Counted from the first letter of the stretch, positions 45,449 through 59,042 are shown. The stretch is 64,000 nt of DNA from Megascapheus bottae (GCA_024803745.1 JANJXV010000101.1:2163001-2227000), one strand, 5' to 3'. Program-made: numbers and translations. The notes: generated by a model not told the origin, from the letters alone.

Positions 45449-48400
45449 AAGATTCTCTTAAATGAAATTTTTCGTTAAATTAATGAATTCATGTAATCTT
45501 ACTCAAGACAAGAAAACTGAATAGATATTATCATCTAAAGCAGGGAGTCTGGGACCACAGTGTCCTGGACCAGTCCATTCTTGTCTGTAAAATTCAGTGT
45601 TTCAACCAAAAGGGATTATTTCCACATTCCATTCTTATAGAATGTTTTGCTCAGGGTCCAGTAAGAACTTCTGGGAAAAGGTATTCTGTTTAGCCATTTA
45701 TTAAGCACCTTAATTCATAAATAAAAACAACCCCCAAAGGTTCAACAGTTGGTGAAATTATGTAGGACAGATATATAGACAGGAAGACTCTGGGCATTAC
45801 ATCTTTTGTAAAAGCTCATGGATAAATAGTAGCTAAAAACTCCAGGATTTAGCTTCCTGTGTTTCTGATTTCTCTGGATGGGGAACTTTCTATGACTAAT
45901 AGCACCCTCTGGCATCTGTTTCCCTAGCGGGAAAATACATTAGCCATAGAAATATTAAATATAATGATTGTGATTTCCATTTCTGGGACAAGGCCTTTTC
46001 ATCAATAATTATGATTCGGTGCCAAACTGGCAATCTTTAAGCACTGGTCCTATCGTTCGTAATAATGAGCAGATTCATAACCCATGCTCCTTAGCTGTAG
46101 AAGGCTAATTAGGACTTTAACCAAAAACACCACTCATGTGAACTGCTCACAGAGGTCACTGGCTACAGAACACCAGTTCTGGCCAAATGAACTCCATGTG
46201 CTGATCAGGAGTAAAGAGTACCTGCACTAGAAAAGGAAGTTACAGGTCAGAGTGTAACCCTCAGAGAGAGGCAAGTTTTAATTCCTGCAGGAGTATGTAC
46301 TTAAACATGCAAATGGAAATCACAGCCAAATCAAATATTCCAAAGGGCAGTGAACAACTATGGATAAAATATGAAATACCACATGCTCACAGGTGGATGA
46401 GGACAAAATAGGTCAAAACATTAAAATTTATTAAATATGTATGATGATAACAAAAGACCAATTTTTGTCTGAGCTTTTTTTGTTTACCTAAGATATCTAC
46501 TAACTGCAGAAAAGATTTTAAAATATATTACTCGTCTAATATGCAGGCTACCAAACAGTACTCACTGGATTTGCTCTGACACTGCACTTTCTAATTTATA
46601 AGTCATTAATCACACATTTTCTGATGCTTTTCAGTCTCACTGTTGTCCTACAACAAGCCCTGCAGGAAAAGGATTTATTTATTCTCACAGTATCCCCAAG
46701 AGCCTAGTTAAGAGCTTGCCACTGCATGTCACTTGTATATTACACGTACACATTTTATCTATTCCACAGGTCATAATGAAGAAAATTCATGAAGGACCTC
46801 CCTGCCTCTCCGTCAAAGGAAAGCAATGAGGCTTCATTGGGCAGACCATAAAGTGCCCTGCAAAACACACGGAGGATGAGAGAAACTTATAAATGAGTTT
46901 TTGGCTGTAGAGTGGAAAAGCTTATAATTTATTTTATGCTCTTTACCAGAATTTTACTCCCAAGAGATAACAAATGGTCAACACACCACCAGGCCACCAC
47001 TCACTAGCTATTCCCTGGTCTGTTTGAAGCACACATTGTTGATCTACTGCCTCTCACTCCCCTTTACATTGTAATTTGGTAAAGTAACAATAAAGTCTGG
47101 ATTAAAGTTCATTATGTATGAAGCTAACTGTAGTAATCCATATGCTATGCTTCATTTGCACAATTCACTGTACCTATTTCCAGTGGTTGATTTTACCTTT
47201 TATTATTGATCCAATGTTATTTCAGGAGCTAAGGTAAATGAATGCCTTTGCAAGTTCGTACAATGGCTCATATCTTCTTTGTGCAGGGTGTCCTTGAACT
47301 TTTGCTGAATTACTGTAAGGAATCAGAATTCCCAATTCTATTTTCACAGTATAGTATCCTAAAGAAAACCTACTAGTTGCTTTTATGAATTTTGAAGCAG
47401 TCTAAAAGCTGTAAGAAGGAAAGAAGCCTGAAAAAGATCAGAGGTGACTGAAGAATCCATCCGAAGGTCATTCACAAAACAGGCATGACTTTCTCTAAGT
47501 CGGAGACATGAGTATCTGTGCAATTCACAGATTGTGACAAAAGACAACATTTAGTGCCTCTCATAGCTATTCCTTTCTCATACTCTGTACTGAGAGAAAA
47601 ATATGGTGAGATAAAAGTTGTTTACAAAGTGCAAGTGTATAGGCAAAAATGCAACTCAGATACATGCCTATTAATTTTCAAGAGGCCACAAACAAGAATT
47701 GCTCTAAAATTTCTTTGGCTTGAAAATACCATGATAACTTTCAAAACTATTGAATACTCTAGAAAGCATATGATTATGTGAGTTTTATCAACTTATATTT
47801 TTTCAAATGTGAAGTTGAAATCAAGTAACTAAAAAACAGTTTGGTTATTCAACCATCTTGTAGGCCATGTTCACAAGAATTATATATTTAATGAGCTACT
47901 GATGTACTCTAACAAAAATATGTGGTGAAAACTGCATTAACTTTTGACAAATCGTACACATCTCTCTAATATTTGACTTGATAGAAGACAATATTTCTCA
48001 TATTTTGTTCTGAATTAAATCTGCTTGGATTTGTCATTCTGGTTATGCTGCATGAACAAAATTTGATGTTATTCAGATAAGAAAGTTAGAAAAGGGATAT
48101 GAAATCAAAATAGTAGTTTAGCTTACAATCTGATCAAGTATCATCATTCCAGCAGAAGTACTTTGTGAATGAGTCTCACCATGCCACACAAACTGTTTAA
48201 AAGTATGCACTCAATGTACTGAGATTTATTGACAGTATCTGACTACTCTACAAGGACATGGGATTGTCTGATCACAATTTGGCCTGAGCACTTGGTAGTA
48301 AAGGTTACAAAAACTACTAGTGTAGTGTCCTTTCAGTGATATACTAAGGCTTTACAGCACCTTTGCCTATTATTGAGTTTGTACCAGTGAAGCAAACCTC

Positions 48401-49398
48401 AAACACACAAAAAACAGCAAATAATGCTTTATCATTACTATGGAAACCTTATCTTCTAACCTCCTAAAATCTCAAGGAAACCTAGGGGTCTGAAAACTCC
48501 ATGTTGAGTCCCATTGTCTTAGCATGTAGCAGATGCAAACACTATGCTCTGTGTTTAACTAAGAATACAAGGAAAATGGGGATGGCCTATGGTCTGCAGT
48601 TTTGTTCAACCTGTCAGCCTGCTCTAAGTTAATTGTCACAGAAATGAAGCTTCAGCAAGCCAACAGAAGCATTCCACATGCAAGAACCAAAAACAAAAAT
48701 TGATAAGAACAAATGACATCATTTAAGTTGCCCAACTCACAGCTAAATAATGTCGTATGTTTGTATGTACAACTCTCTTCAGCCACACTATCCTCTCATG
48801 AACACGTTCCAGTTCCCACTCCCTCTGCTTCATTCCTCTTTTAATCCAACATACTTCTCATCATAAATAGCAGTTTCCTGATTATATTTTGCTAACACAT
48901 ACTAAAGCATTCTTAAAATATTATCTCTGGGTGGCTTAACTACATTTAAAAGCTGTATTCTAGCCCAAAGCAATTAAAAATGGTGTAATCTAAATCTCTG
49001 GATGATAAAATTCTAAGGAGAAAACAAAATGCATATAGTTCCTAATTATCTTTGCATGCATTTTAAATCTTTCCAGAGGACAGAATATCATTTAAACACG
49101 AATAATTGTACTGCAGAGGAAATGAATTCATCTTAGAATGCAATCTGTAAAGATAACAGTTTACTTCACTCAATGGTGGTTGAAACTTTGGCTAAATCAA
49201 ATATATGAGTAAAAATCTCTTCAGGAATAAGGCAGAAAGTTTGAGAGAAGAAAGATGCAATCAATATTTCCAATTGAATTACAGGCTTACTAACCTGTAC
49301 CACACTGCAGATGTTGCTTGATGTGTTATAAGCAAACGATAGCAAATTTCCTCCTACACAGAATAAAATTATTACCTTGGCGCAATTTTTTTAAAAGA
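45449..49398. other. AT-rich non-coding DNA, counterpart of 171-3,912
   Basis: No gene. Differs from copy A by scattered substitutions, the 223-bp segment above, and a 7-bp gap near 48,324. Confidence 0.65.
46671..46893. other. 223 bp present only in copy B
   Basis: Unique sequence with no retroelement signature. The matching point in copy A (about 1,395) is a simple join with AAA microhomology, so deletion from A is the likelier reading. Confidence 0.8.
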
Positions 49399-49410
49399 GA
49401 TGATGTGAGA

Positions 49411-49588
49411 CCGGGAGTTTGGCCTACTGTCTAGAGTGCTTGCCAGCATTAACAAAGACTGGGGTTCAATTCCTCTGTACCACATACATAGAAAAAATGT
49501 GGAAGTGGTGCTGTGGTTCAAGTGGTAAAGCACTAGCCTTGAGAAAGCCCAAGGACAATGCTCTGGCCCTGAGCTGGCAAAAAAAGAA
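49411..49588 (+). mobile_element. IDL-Geo-like SINE, copy B counterpart of 3,926-4,105
   Basis: Same insertion site and target duplication (agatgatgtgaga on both sides). Copy B keeps both target repeats identical, while copy A has one substitution. Confidence 0.9.
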
Positions 49589-49601
49589 AGATGATGTGAG
49601 A

Positions 49602-50684
49602 TAAAGTGATTATCTCTCACTAAGTTACAACTTGAAAATTGGTCCCATCTGAAATCTATTCTCCCTTTAGGCATTAAAACATGGTTAATGATAACGCATA
49701 TCAGTCACTTACGTGCTATTTAGGTCTTCATAATTGAATAATATTTTATCATAAAAAGGAGTACACACTGAGGTTGGGTAATTTTCCCAGTATATATTTG
49801 TTAAAGAACTTTCTGTGTCCAACATTATGGCAAACAGACGGATGAATTCTTTGTTATAAGTATCTACAAGATAGAAGAAATTTAGTTATGTTCTTCCTAG
49901 GATCTTAGTACAATAATCTATATATCAAAGACCCTAAGAGAAATGGATATTGTAATTTTGAATGTTCTGATAAAATTTAAAAGACAAATTTTAATACTTA
50001 TACATAAGAATTATGCCTTACATTTTCTAGACTTCCTGTAATGCAAACATTAGTATATACCAGCTGAGTGGTGTTTTATTCAATGAACAGCTCTAGTTTA
50101 TATTTCAACAAACAAAAAATGGAATCCTGTATAGTTCCTGTCAATCTTTCATAGCCTTTAGCAGTTCATATTAATAAGAACAGTACAGATTTCTAGTTGC
50201 GGTGTTACAAAGCATTATTATCTAGCATTTAGGGATCTATAAATGTAGGTGTCTTATTATCATCCAATGTTCAGATTGTAGCCACAACATAATTACTACA
50301 TATTGGAACTTTATTTATAACATTATTTTACAAAGATTATCAAAACTGTGTCTGAAACACTGGCTAAAATATTTATGGTGACATCTTTCTTTGACCCAAA
50401 AATTTAAAATCTAAACTAACCTAACATTGCATAACCTACAGAAAAAAATGGAACAAAGTGCCACTAAGAAATTAAAAGATAGACCAGAAATCTTTTTCCC
50501 TATAAGTAGGGGCTAGAAGATTTTGGACAAGTCATAGAAATAGAATGTATCCTGATCATCACTCTTACAGCCAATTTTCTCTCTCTCTCTCTCTCTCTCA
50601 TTTTTTTTAGTCCATCATGGACTAGAACTCTGGTCCTGGGTGTGTCAAATGAGACAAAGCATTGGAGTTTTTTGTTTTTTGTGG
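49602..50684. other. AT-rich non-coding DNA with a (TC)n run
   Basis: Counterpart of 4,119-5,182. The (TC)n run at 50,578-50,600 is longer than in A, and about 15 extra bases (catcactcttacagc) lie just before it. Confidence 0.6.
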
Positions 50685-50876
50685 GTTTTTTTGCCAGTCC
50701 TGGGCTTGATCTCAGAGCCTGAGCACTGTCCTTGGACTTTCTCAAGACTAGAACTCTACCACTTGAGCCTCAACACCACTTCCAGCTTTTATCTATGTAT
50801 GTGGTACCGAGGAATTAAACCGGGTCTTCGTGCATACTAGGCAAGCACTCTACCACTAGGCCAAAAGCCCAGCCCC
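50685..50876 (-). mobile_element. IDL-Geo-like SINE, counterpart of 5,183-5,373
   Basis: Same site and orientation as in copy A with a few substitutions. Confidence 0.9.
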
Positions 50877-51052
50877 AGGAACTGGGTTTCTAATAAACTA
50901 TCCTTCCATAGAAGTATTAGAATTGTTACTTATTTATAGATCTAAATATCTGTATGTAATATTTGATTTTAAACAAATTTGTATTTCTCTATATATGCAA
51001 GCAGAAATATAGAAACAGATACACATATATATGAATATTATATACATATTTT

Positions 51053-51227
51053 GGGGCACAAGGCTGGTACTCTACCATTTTGAGCCACATCTCCACTTCC
51101 CGATTGTTAATGGAGTTGAGAGTCTCATGGACTTTCTTAATGAGTGCTGGCTTCGAACCTTGACTCAAATATCGCAGCCTCCTATTAGTAGCTAGGATTA
51201 CAGATATGAGTCACCAGTACATGACTT
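51053..51227 (-). mobile_element. B1-like/Geo-like composite SINE, counterpart of 5,551-5,725
   Basis: Same structure as in copy A. Confidence 0.65.
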
Positions 51228-51760
51228 CCAACAGTGTTTTCAAATATTCTGATCTGAAAAATCTCCACATTAAAATCTTTTAAATTAAAATTTCATTACT
51301 TTTAAGTACAATAAAAAATAAAGGAAAGAAAGAAAGAATAATGGATTTATCTTTCTTGGTAAAGAAATAAGAATAATTTACATATTGGTCTATTGGTTAT
51401 CAGTTTAAAAAGTGTACCACTTTACTTTGTCAAAAACATTTGTCTATTAATTATCAGTTTAAAAGGTATATTACTTTACTTTGTTAAACTGCATGGAGGA
51501 AAAATGGCTAGTAGTAAACATTATCACGAGCAACTTATATTTATAAAGAATTTTATAAAGTGAAATAAGTTCAAATTACCACCATTATAAATTTATGAAG
51601 TAGTGAAAACAAATTACCATATAATTACCATCCAAGTTCATCCTGATTAGTAAGTACATTTCTAAGAAAAACAAGGTTTTTGAAAAGGATGACCATACTT
51701 AGAATTCAAAAAGTACGCTTTTTCTCATGAGTCCTGCTGAGATGGATAAACTGCCACGCA

Positions 51761-52039
51761 CATTAGGTACATTGGCTTGTGGCTGTCTGTAATCACAGCT
51801 ACCCAGGAAGTTTGAGCAAAAACATTAGTTAAGGCCTGGTCTCAAACCATGAGACAAGCGTGTCAGTTCATACCTAGCATCCCAGCTACAAAGAAGTCCA
51901 TGAGAAGGAAGGCCAGTCCCAGGCAACAACACAAGATACTATTCAACAATAAGTAAAGTGACAAGGTCTGAAGGGATGGCTTGTGTTGACCGTCTGACTA
52001 GAAAGCATCAAGTGTTCAGTGTAAGTCCCAATACCAGTA
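51761..52039 (+). mobile_element. Old B1-ID-like SINE, counterpart of 6,252-6,530
   Basis: Same structure as in copy A. The sequence between 51,228 and 51,760 is AT-rich and featureless; near 51,308 it gained a short AAGAAAG repeat absent from A. Confidence 0.5.
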
Positions 52040-52360
52040 ATGATAACAACTGTCCAATAGCTGATATTAAAAAATTCCAAAGTCCCTTCAGTTACAGTGG
52101 TGTCTTTAGAGACTGGAAATCCCCATTCTCTAAACAAAAGCTCACTCTGGACTCCACAGGAAGAATATCTGTGGTGGTCACCCAGCTTCCACTCTAAAAA
52201 ACTGCCAGGGCTCCCCTGACTTTCCAAATGCTCTAAGTAAAATTGGACCAACCATTGTGAGCCCCAAACAAACGGTAAACAATGAGAGGAATGTGTTTTA
52301 TTTCTCACACTCAGCAACTCCTTTCTGAAAATCTTTTAATAAAAATCTTATGATCTGAAT

Positions 52361-52530
52361 TTGATTATTTGAAATAGGAAAGAGAAGGGGGAAAACAAGA
52401 TGATTGAGAGTGGGTGGGGGAGGGAAATGGGGACAAAATATGAGAAGGGGTATCAATGTATGAGAAGTAATGCACCTACTAGCTGGCGAATGTAACCTTA
52501 ACCCCTCTATACATTACAATAAAAATATAA
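52361..52530 (+). mobile_element. L1 3' UTR fragment, counterpart of 6,851-7,020
   Basis: Same truncated L1 end with a few substitutions. Confidence 0.85.
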
Positions 52531-52756
52531 ATAAATACTAATAAACATTTTATGATCTCTATAAAAATTCTGAAAAATATCTCCAAATTATCATATGATG
52601 TGAAAGAATACAATCTATATGGCTTCATCACATTAGGATACATCAATAAATTAAACTTACAAGACACTATCACAAGATAATTGATACAATGATAATAGAG
52701 AAATATCGAAATTGTTACTCTAGAACTAAAGGATTCGTTTTAGCATTAAAGAAATT

Positions 52757-53712
52757 GCATGCCTAGACATCTCTAGCCATAAAAGAAATACAAATCAAAA
52801 CAACTCTAAGATTCCACCTCACTCCAGTTAGAATGGCCATGATTAAGAAATCAAAAACAGCAGATGCTGGCAGGGATGTGGCCAGGAGGGATCACTACTA
52901 CACTGCTGATGAGAGTGCAAACTCGTTCAACCAGTATGGAAAGCAGCAGTATGGCAGTTTCTCAAAAGACTAAACATAGAGCTCCCCTATGACCCAGCAA
53001 TTCCACTACTTGGCATTTACCCAATCGTCCAGAAACAAGGACATGCTAAATCCACTAGCACAGCGATGTTCATTGCAGCACTATTCACCATAGCAAAGAT
53101 ATGGAACCAACCTAGATGTCCCTCAGTTGATGAGTGGATCAACAAGTTGTGGTATTTGTACACAATGGAATTCTATGCTGCGGACAGAAAGAATGACATC
53201 GCCCCATTTGTAAGGAAATGGAAAGACTTAGAAAAAATCATAGTAAGTGAAGTAAGGCAGACTCAAAGGAACATAGGCTCAATGGTTTCCCTCATTTGTC
53301 AAAATCAGTAGAAACCTTGGGCTCTTCTAGCAGAGATTTGCAATAGAGCAAAACCTAGACACATAAGGTCTGTATACAGTATGACGCTAAATGAAAGGAC
53401 CTCTAGGATATAGAAACAAAAGCCATATAATGAGTGATTATTGTCCTTAATGTGCTATGTTATCTCTCGTCTCTTTTGCTGTCCCTTCGTTATCTCATAT
53501 TGTTACAGTATTTCGCCGGGTTATCTGATATATTGTATACATGCATATTTGGTTATTTGAAGTTCGACAGGAAAGGGGGGAAAACAAGATGAGGGGCGGG
53601 GGTAGGGGGAGGGAAATGGGGACCAAGACATGAGAAAGGGTATGAATGTTTGTGAAGTAATGCACCCTGTATCTGGTGAATATAATGTAACGCTTTTATT
53701 AATTACAATAAA
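52757..53712 (+). pseudogene. 5'-truncated L1: ORF2 C-terminus with full 3' UTR
   Basis: Counterpart of 7,250-8,152. Here the last 81 codons of ORF2 (53,066-53,311) read without interruption to the normal stop (WINKLWYLYTMEFYAADRKN ...), whereas copy A has a stop and a frameshift. The 3' UTR continues to 'attacaataaaatat', about 66 bases that copy A lost. The endonuclease and RT regions are absent, so it cannot be active. Confidence 0.92.
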
Positions 53713-53718
53713 ATATAT

Positions 53719-53720
<2 letters not shown>

Positions 53721-53749
<29 letters not shown>

Positions 53750-53962
53750 AAGAAGAAGAAGAAGAAGAAGAAGAAGGAGGAGGAGGAGGAGGAGGAGGAG
53801 GAGGAGGAGGAGGAGGAGGAGGAGGAGGAGGAGGAGGAGGAGAAGGAGGAGGAGGAGGAGGAGGAGGAGGAGGAGGAGGAGGAAGAGGAGGAGGAAGAGG
53901 AGGAGGAGAAAGAGGAGGAGGAGGAGGAAGAGGAGGAGGAGGAGGAGGAGGAGGAGGAAGAA
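53721..53962 (+). repeat. Expanded purine triplet repeat (GAA)n(GGA)n
   Basis: About 242 bp: a pure GAA block (about 53,721-53,776) then mainly GGA with GAA or AAA interruptions. It starts at the L1 A-rich tail. Long Lys/Glu, Ser, Pro and Leu frames over it are artefacts. Copy A has 107 bp at the same site and lacks the pure GAA block. Confidence 0.97.
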
Positions 53963-54499
53963 ATTGCATGCCCTGGAGTGCATTCTAAATTACTCACAAC
54001 ACCTAGTAATTATCTTCACAGAATCTGTCAATAATTAATTTTCCTAACTTAATGCATTTCAACAGAATCTCTCTAAATTTCATATTCAAGAAAAATGTTT
54101 ATAAAATATAATAAATATACGTATAAAAATTTGATAAAGTTTCAGCAAAGTTAGATATAAGAAAAACATTGGGAGCTCGGGTCTACAAGTGTGACATATT
54201 GTTTTCATTCCATTTCTGGCTTCTCTCTAGAGAACAGTTAATGTAGAGATCACATCTCTAGAGCTCATCTCCCTAGCTTGTCCCTTCCTTATTTCTTACA
54301 TATCCATTCTGATAATGTGCACCTTCATAATATACTTTTTAATACTGTAATTGCAAAGATTGGAAAAGGGGTAGATTTAGTTCTTTTGACAATAGAGTTG
54401 AATTCTACGGTGATTATATTTAAGGTAATTACTAGCTATCCACATTGGTGGAAGCATCACCTTGACAATAAAATTAAATTAAAAATAAATAAATATAAA
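53963..54499. other. AT-rich non-coding DNA, counterpart of 8,260-8,796
   Basis: A 96-codon frame (54,278-54,568) crosses into the L1 and is not a gene. Confidence 0.5.
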
Positions 54500-55990
54500 A
54501 TGTCCAAAGCCATTCGCTCTAAAATCAGGAACAAGACAAGGATGCCCACTCTCTCCACTACTCTTTAACATAGTACTAGAATTCCTAGCCAGTGCAATAA
54601 GGCAAGAAGCAAGCATAAAGGGGATCCAAGTAGGGAAAGAGGAAATAAAACTATCCATCTTTGCAGATGACATGATTCTGAATTTAAAAAATCCTACAGA
54701 CTCCACTCCCAAGCTCCTTGAGCTGATTCAAAACTTTGGAAGAGTAGCAGGCTATAAAAATCAACCCTCAAAAATCAACTGCCTTCCTTTACGCCAACAG
54801 TGAGAGGAATCAGGAAAGCAACTCCTTTCACAATAGCCTCAAAGAAAATGAAGTACCTAGGAATTAGCTTAACTAAGAATGTAAAGGACCTTATTGATGA
54901 AAACTTTAAAACCCTAAAAAAGGAAATTAAAGCAGAACTAAGGAAATGGGAAAACCTCCCACGCTCCTGGATTGGAAGAATCAACATTGTGAAAATGACA
55001 ATCTTGCCAAGGGTTATCTACAAATTCAATGCAGTACCCATCAATATCCCAATGTCATTCTTTAAAGAAACAGAAAAGGCAATTCGAAATTTCATATGGA
55101 ATAATAAAAGACCCCATATAGCAAAAACACTTCTTAGCAGAAAGAACAGCACTGGAGGAATTTCAATTCCAAACTTTAAGACTCTATTACAGAGCTATAG
55201 TGACTAAAACAGCTTGGTACTGGCACAAGAACAGGCCTGAAGACTAATGGAATAGAACTGAGGACCCAGATCCTAAACCACAGACCTATGGCCACCTAAT
55301 CTTTGACAAGGGAGCCAAAAAATAGAATGGAAGAAAGACATTGCAGCACTATTTACCATTGCAAATATACGGAACCAACCTAGATGTCCCTCAGTTGATG
55401 AGTGGATCAACAAGTTGTGGTATTTGTACACAATGGAATTCTATGCTGCTGTCAGAAAGAATGACATCGCCCCATTTGTTAGGAAATGGAAAGGCTTAGA
55501 AAAAATCATATTAAGTGAAGTAAGCCAGAGTCAAAGAAACTTAGGCTCAATGGTGTCCCTCATTCGTCATAATCAGTAGAACCCTTTAGCTCTACTAGCC
55601 AAGATATGCAATAGAGCAAAATCTTGATACATAAGGCCATATAGTATGAAGCTAATTGAAAGGACCTCTAGGATATTGAAACAAAAGCCATATAATGAAC
55701 GATGGTTGTCCTTAATGTATTATATTGTATCTCATCTTTGCTTTCCCTTGGTTATCTCACATTGTTACAGTATCTCACTTTGTTATCTGATATATTGAAT
55801 TTAGTTGTACTTGGTTATTTGAAATTTGATAGGGAAGCGGGGAAAACCAAGACGGTGGGAGGTGGGGGAATTGTAATGGGTACCAAGACATGTGAAAGGC
55901 TATCAATGTATGTGAATTAATGCACCTTCTATCTGGCAAATATCATGTAACCCTTTTACTAATTACAATAAAAATTTTTTTAAAAAAAAG
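54500..55990 (+). pseudogene. L1 ORF2 fragment with internal deletion, plus 3' UTR
   Basis: Counterpart of 8,797-11,108. The RT region is better kept here: the catalytic FADD box (54,660-54,671) follows EEIKLSI in frame, and the frame runs to LLQSYSD and a stop at about 55,207. Between 'agaaagaca' (55,340) and 'ttgcagcac' it lacks 818 bp that copy A retains (A 9,649-10,466), with 2-bp CA microhomology. A 14-bp deletion lies near 54,810. The C-terminal frame then ends at 55,577-55,579 and the 3' UTR ends 'aattacaataaaaa'. Confidence 0.93.
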
Positions 55991-57382
55991 TCTAATAATT
56001 TATCACTCAAAAAATAAAATTTAACAGTAAAATTTTGCCTGTCACCTGTGGCACACTTTTATATGGTAAAAGACTTAAAAGTAAAACAAAATACCTAAAA
56101 ATATCAACACGTGCCTAACACATAAATAATATACTTCTTATTGTTTGCAATAAACATATTATTCAACTGGCTAGTATATGTTTGACACGGATTGCATTCA
56201 CTAATTGCATTTGTCATCTAATGTGGTGAAAATTAAAGTGTGCTGGGACATATGAACCTTTAAATGAACATAATTAATAAAGCGCATTCATGAACACTCA
56301 TCGCAAAAAACCATATATAATTATGTCCTTAAGAATTAAAAGCCTTAATCTCATCATTATTTCTTGAGAGTTATATGTAAGAATTTGATTAATAAACTCT
56401 AAATACTTATTAAGCCATCTACTTCTCTCTGGATTCAATTCTCGATAACTCACTGTAAGTGAACATCATTAACGCTAATGGTCATTGCTGAAAATATATG
56501 TGACTGTTCTTAATATCTTGGCTATCATCATTAGCAAATTATACAATTCCTCCCCCAGGCTTTAGGGGTTTGATTTTGTTTTGGCAAAATGGAGAAGTAT
56601 TTAGCATAATCTGATTACAGCTCATACTTGAAATAATGAAAATTTCCTTTATTTTCCAAAGTTCCATGCTATACTATATACATAGCACAGTTATGAAAAA
56701 TTAAAACATAAAAATATCTAAGTACACTATTTATTAAGGTGGAAATTAATGAATATTCCTATTTTGAAAAATGAACAATAATCTCTCTATATAGCCTAGT
56801 TCCTGAAAACATGAAAAAGTGCAATTGACAAAATCTATGTAGCAAACTTAAAATCAGTTACTTTAACCTAGATGGCAAAGGAGTACTTCATTTTTTTCTG
56901 TATTATTGCAAGATACATTTTTCTTGCTTAACTTTGATTAAATATAAAAAGAATACCGCTCAGTGCCCCAATTTCAAGATAAGAATCCTTTAGTGTCTAC
57001 TTATCATATTTGGGGAAGTTAGGTATTCTAATTCTTACAACACTTAAAGACAAACAACAGTATCTTCATTTTTCAGACTGAGAAAAACAAAAGCAGATCC
57101 AGAACCGGTCTCAACTACCATTCCCTAAGCCATATAGCAGATACTAAGTAGACCCTGTCTGAATCTAAAGCATGATTACTCAATATTCCTTCAAAGAGCC
57201 TATCTTGGTATGTTCATAGAATAATCTCACAACTGCAAATATCAAAGGACTAAGTACTATATGGCCTTGTACTTTAATGAGACACTATATCTTTTTTATG
57301 TTTCTTTTTAATTCTAAAGGTGATATCCAAAGGGATTATTAATTATATGTCACTTCAAACGTAGTGTCAAACATAGTGTCTA
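55991..57382. other. Non-coding DNA, counterpart of 11,109-12,509
   Basis: Contains the same possible MIR remnant (about 57,007-57,190). No gene seen. Confidence 0.5.
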
Positions 57383-57866
57383 GTGAGTATCATTGCTGAA
57401 TTAGGTCTCCCTTTGTTCTACCATTTTTGTGATTTTCCTTCTTCTCCCCTAATCTCTTACAAGACAAAGTGTAGAGAAATCAAAAACAGAGACAAAAGGG
57501 AAAAATCAGAAGAAGAAAAGAACCACAAACAGTATAATAAAAAGAAAACATCTTGTTTTCATTTCTTGGAGTTCAATTCCATAAGCAGCAACATTTTCTA
57601 TGATCATATGCACATAATTACTGAGCCCTTGTGATCCTCTCCTAAGAATATCCTCCTTCGGTCTCCCTGTGTGAATGCTTTAGAGTCCTGACCAAAGTAT
57701 AATATTTTGTCTTTTACTATTCATAAAGTTTACATGTAGATTTATAGGCACATTCTAATTATTACAAGTGAGGAAAATCATGCACCCTATGTTCCTTTTG
57801 GTCTGGCTTACTTCATTTAATATAATTTTTTCCAAGTCTTTCTATTTCCATATCAATAGAGCAATG
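57383..57866 (-). mobile_element. Old L1 3' end, counterpart of 12,510-12,990
   Basis: Same reverse-oriented L1 remnant. The 83-codon plus-strand frame over it lies in antisense L1 3' UTR and is not a gene. Confidence 0.7.
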
Positions 57867-58510
57867 AGACACTACCTCTTGAAAAAGTGGTGAGACCTAA
57901 TAAACTGACATGCATATAATACTGGGTGACTAGGTCAAAGTGGACAGTCACAACATTCCCTTCACCATTAATCTGTGGGCACTCAGCAGCATTGCTTGGA
58001 TGAATGATTTCAGTCCCTAGTTTAATATAAATGTATGATTGCCTCCTAGTATTAAATTTGTTTGCCAGGACTGTGTGAAGGTACTTTCATCTATTTCATG
58101 CAAAGAATAAGCCATGAAACATTTTTCTTCATTTAGTGCACATATACCATTGTAAGCTCTAAGCTGTATTATTCCCTTTGTCACTAAGAGAAAACCTATA
58201 AACTGTCTGGTTAGGAAAAGTGTTTTGCAGGTCGTCATACAACAAAAGAGATCACTGGCAAATTTGGCAGTTAATTGCCTCTGATTTCCAGAAGAAGCCA
58301 CATGCTGACAATGATACAAATTGCCTTAGAAAACTACTTCTAAATAGAAGATATCAGACCAGAACATAAACCCAAATGAAGTGGATAACTTTACATGCTT
58401 CCCTAATCATCTTCATTCACAAGGAAGAAACTGACTGTTTTTTGTATAGTGAGAATTGGTGTCAAAATAATCACATTTGTTAGATCATTTTTGTGGTATA
58501 TAATAGGCTT
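57867..58510. other. Non-coding DNA, counterpart of 12,991-13,639
   Basis: No element recognised. Confidence 0.5.
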
Positions 58511-58708
58511 GTTTTTTTGGCTAGTCCTGGCGCTTGCACTTGGGGCCTGAGCACTGTCCTTGGGCTTTCCTCGAGGCTAACACTCTACCACATCAACCAC
58601 ATTACCACTTCTGGATTTTTCTGTGTATGTGGTATTGAGGAATCAACCCCAGGGCTTCTTCAAGAATGCTAGGCAAGCACTCTACCACTAGGCCACATTC
58701 CCAACCCC
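58511..58708 (-). mobile_element. IDL-Geo-like SINE, counterpart of 13,641-13,836
   Basis: Same site and flanking duplication as in copy A. Confidence 0.85.
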
Positions 58709-59042
58709 CTATTATAGGCTTTTATGCCAGAATCTATATTACGGTTCCATACTCTTAAAATAATTAATTTAAAATGCTTTGGACTCCAAAGAGAACTTTT
58801 CAGAGATTACGTCTAGTTGACTGAGCCACTCAATCAGAAATAAAACACAAAATTAGTTGGCCCATAGTTTTTCCAAAAATATGATAGTATAATTCTAATT
58901 TAATTTTTTATTAGTCAAACTTATGAACATACTTTCAAAAAGTTTTACTACTAATGAGCCACTAATTCATACAAAAAAACAAATGCTTCTATTGTATTTG
59001 ACCTAGTCTGCAATTCATAAATTGTGAATAAAAATAATAAAA

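Noticed and set aside
53521..54034. Long frames on both strands (Ser-, Pro-, Leu- or Lys/Glu-rich)
   Set aside because: All lie in the GAA/GGA triplet repeat; a triplet repeat opens frames on every phase without coding.
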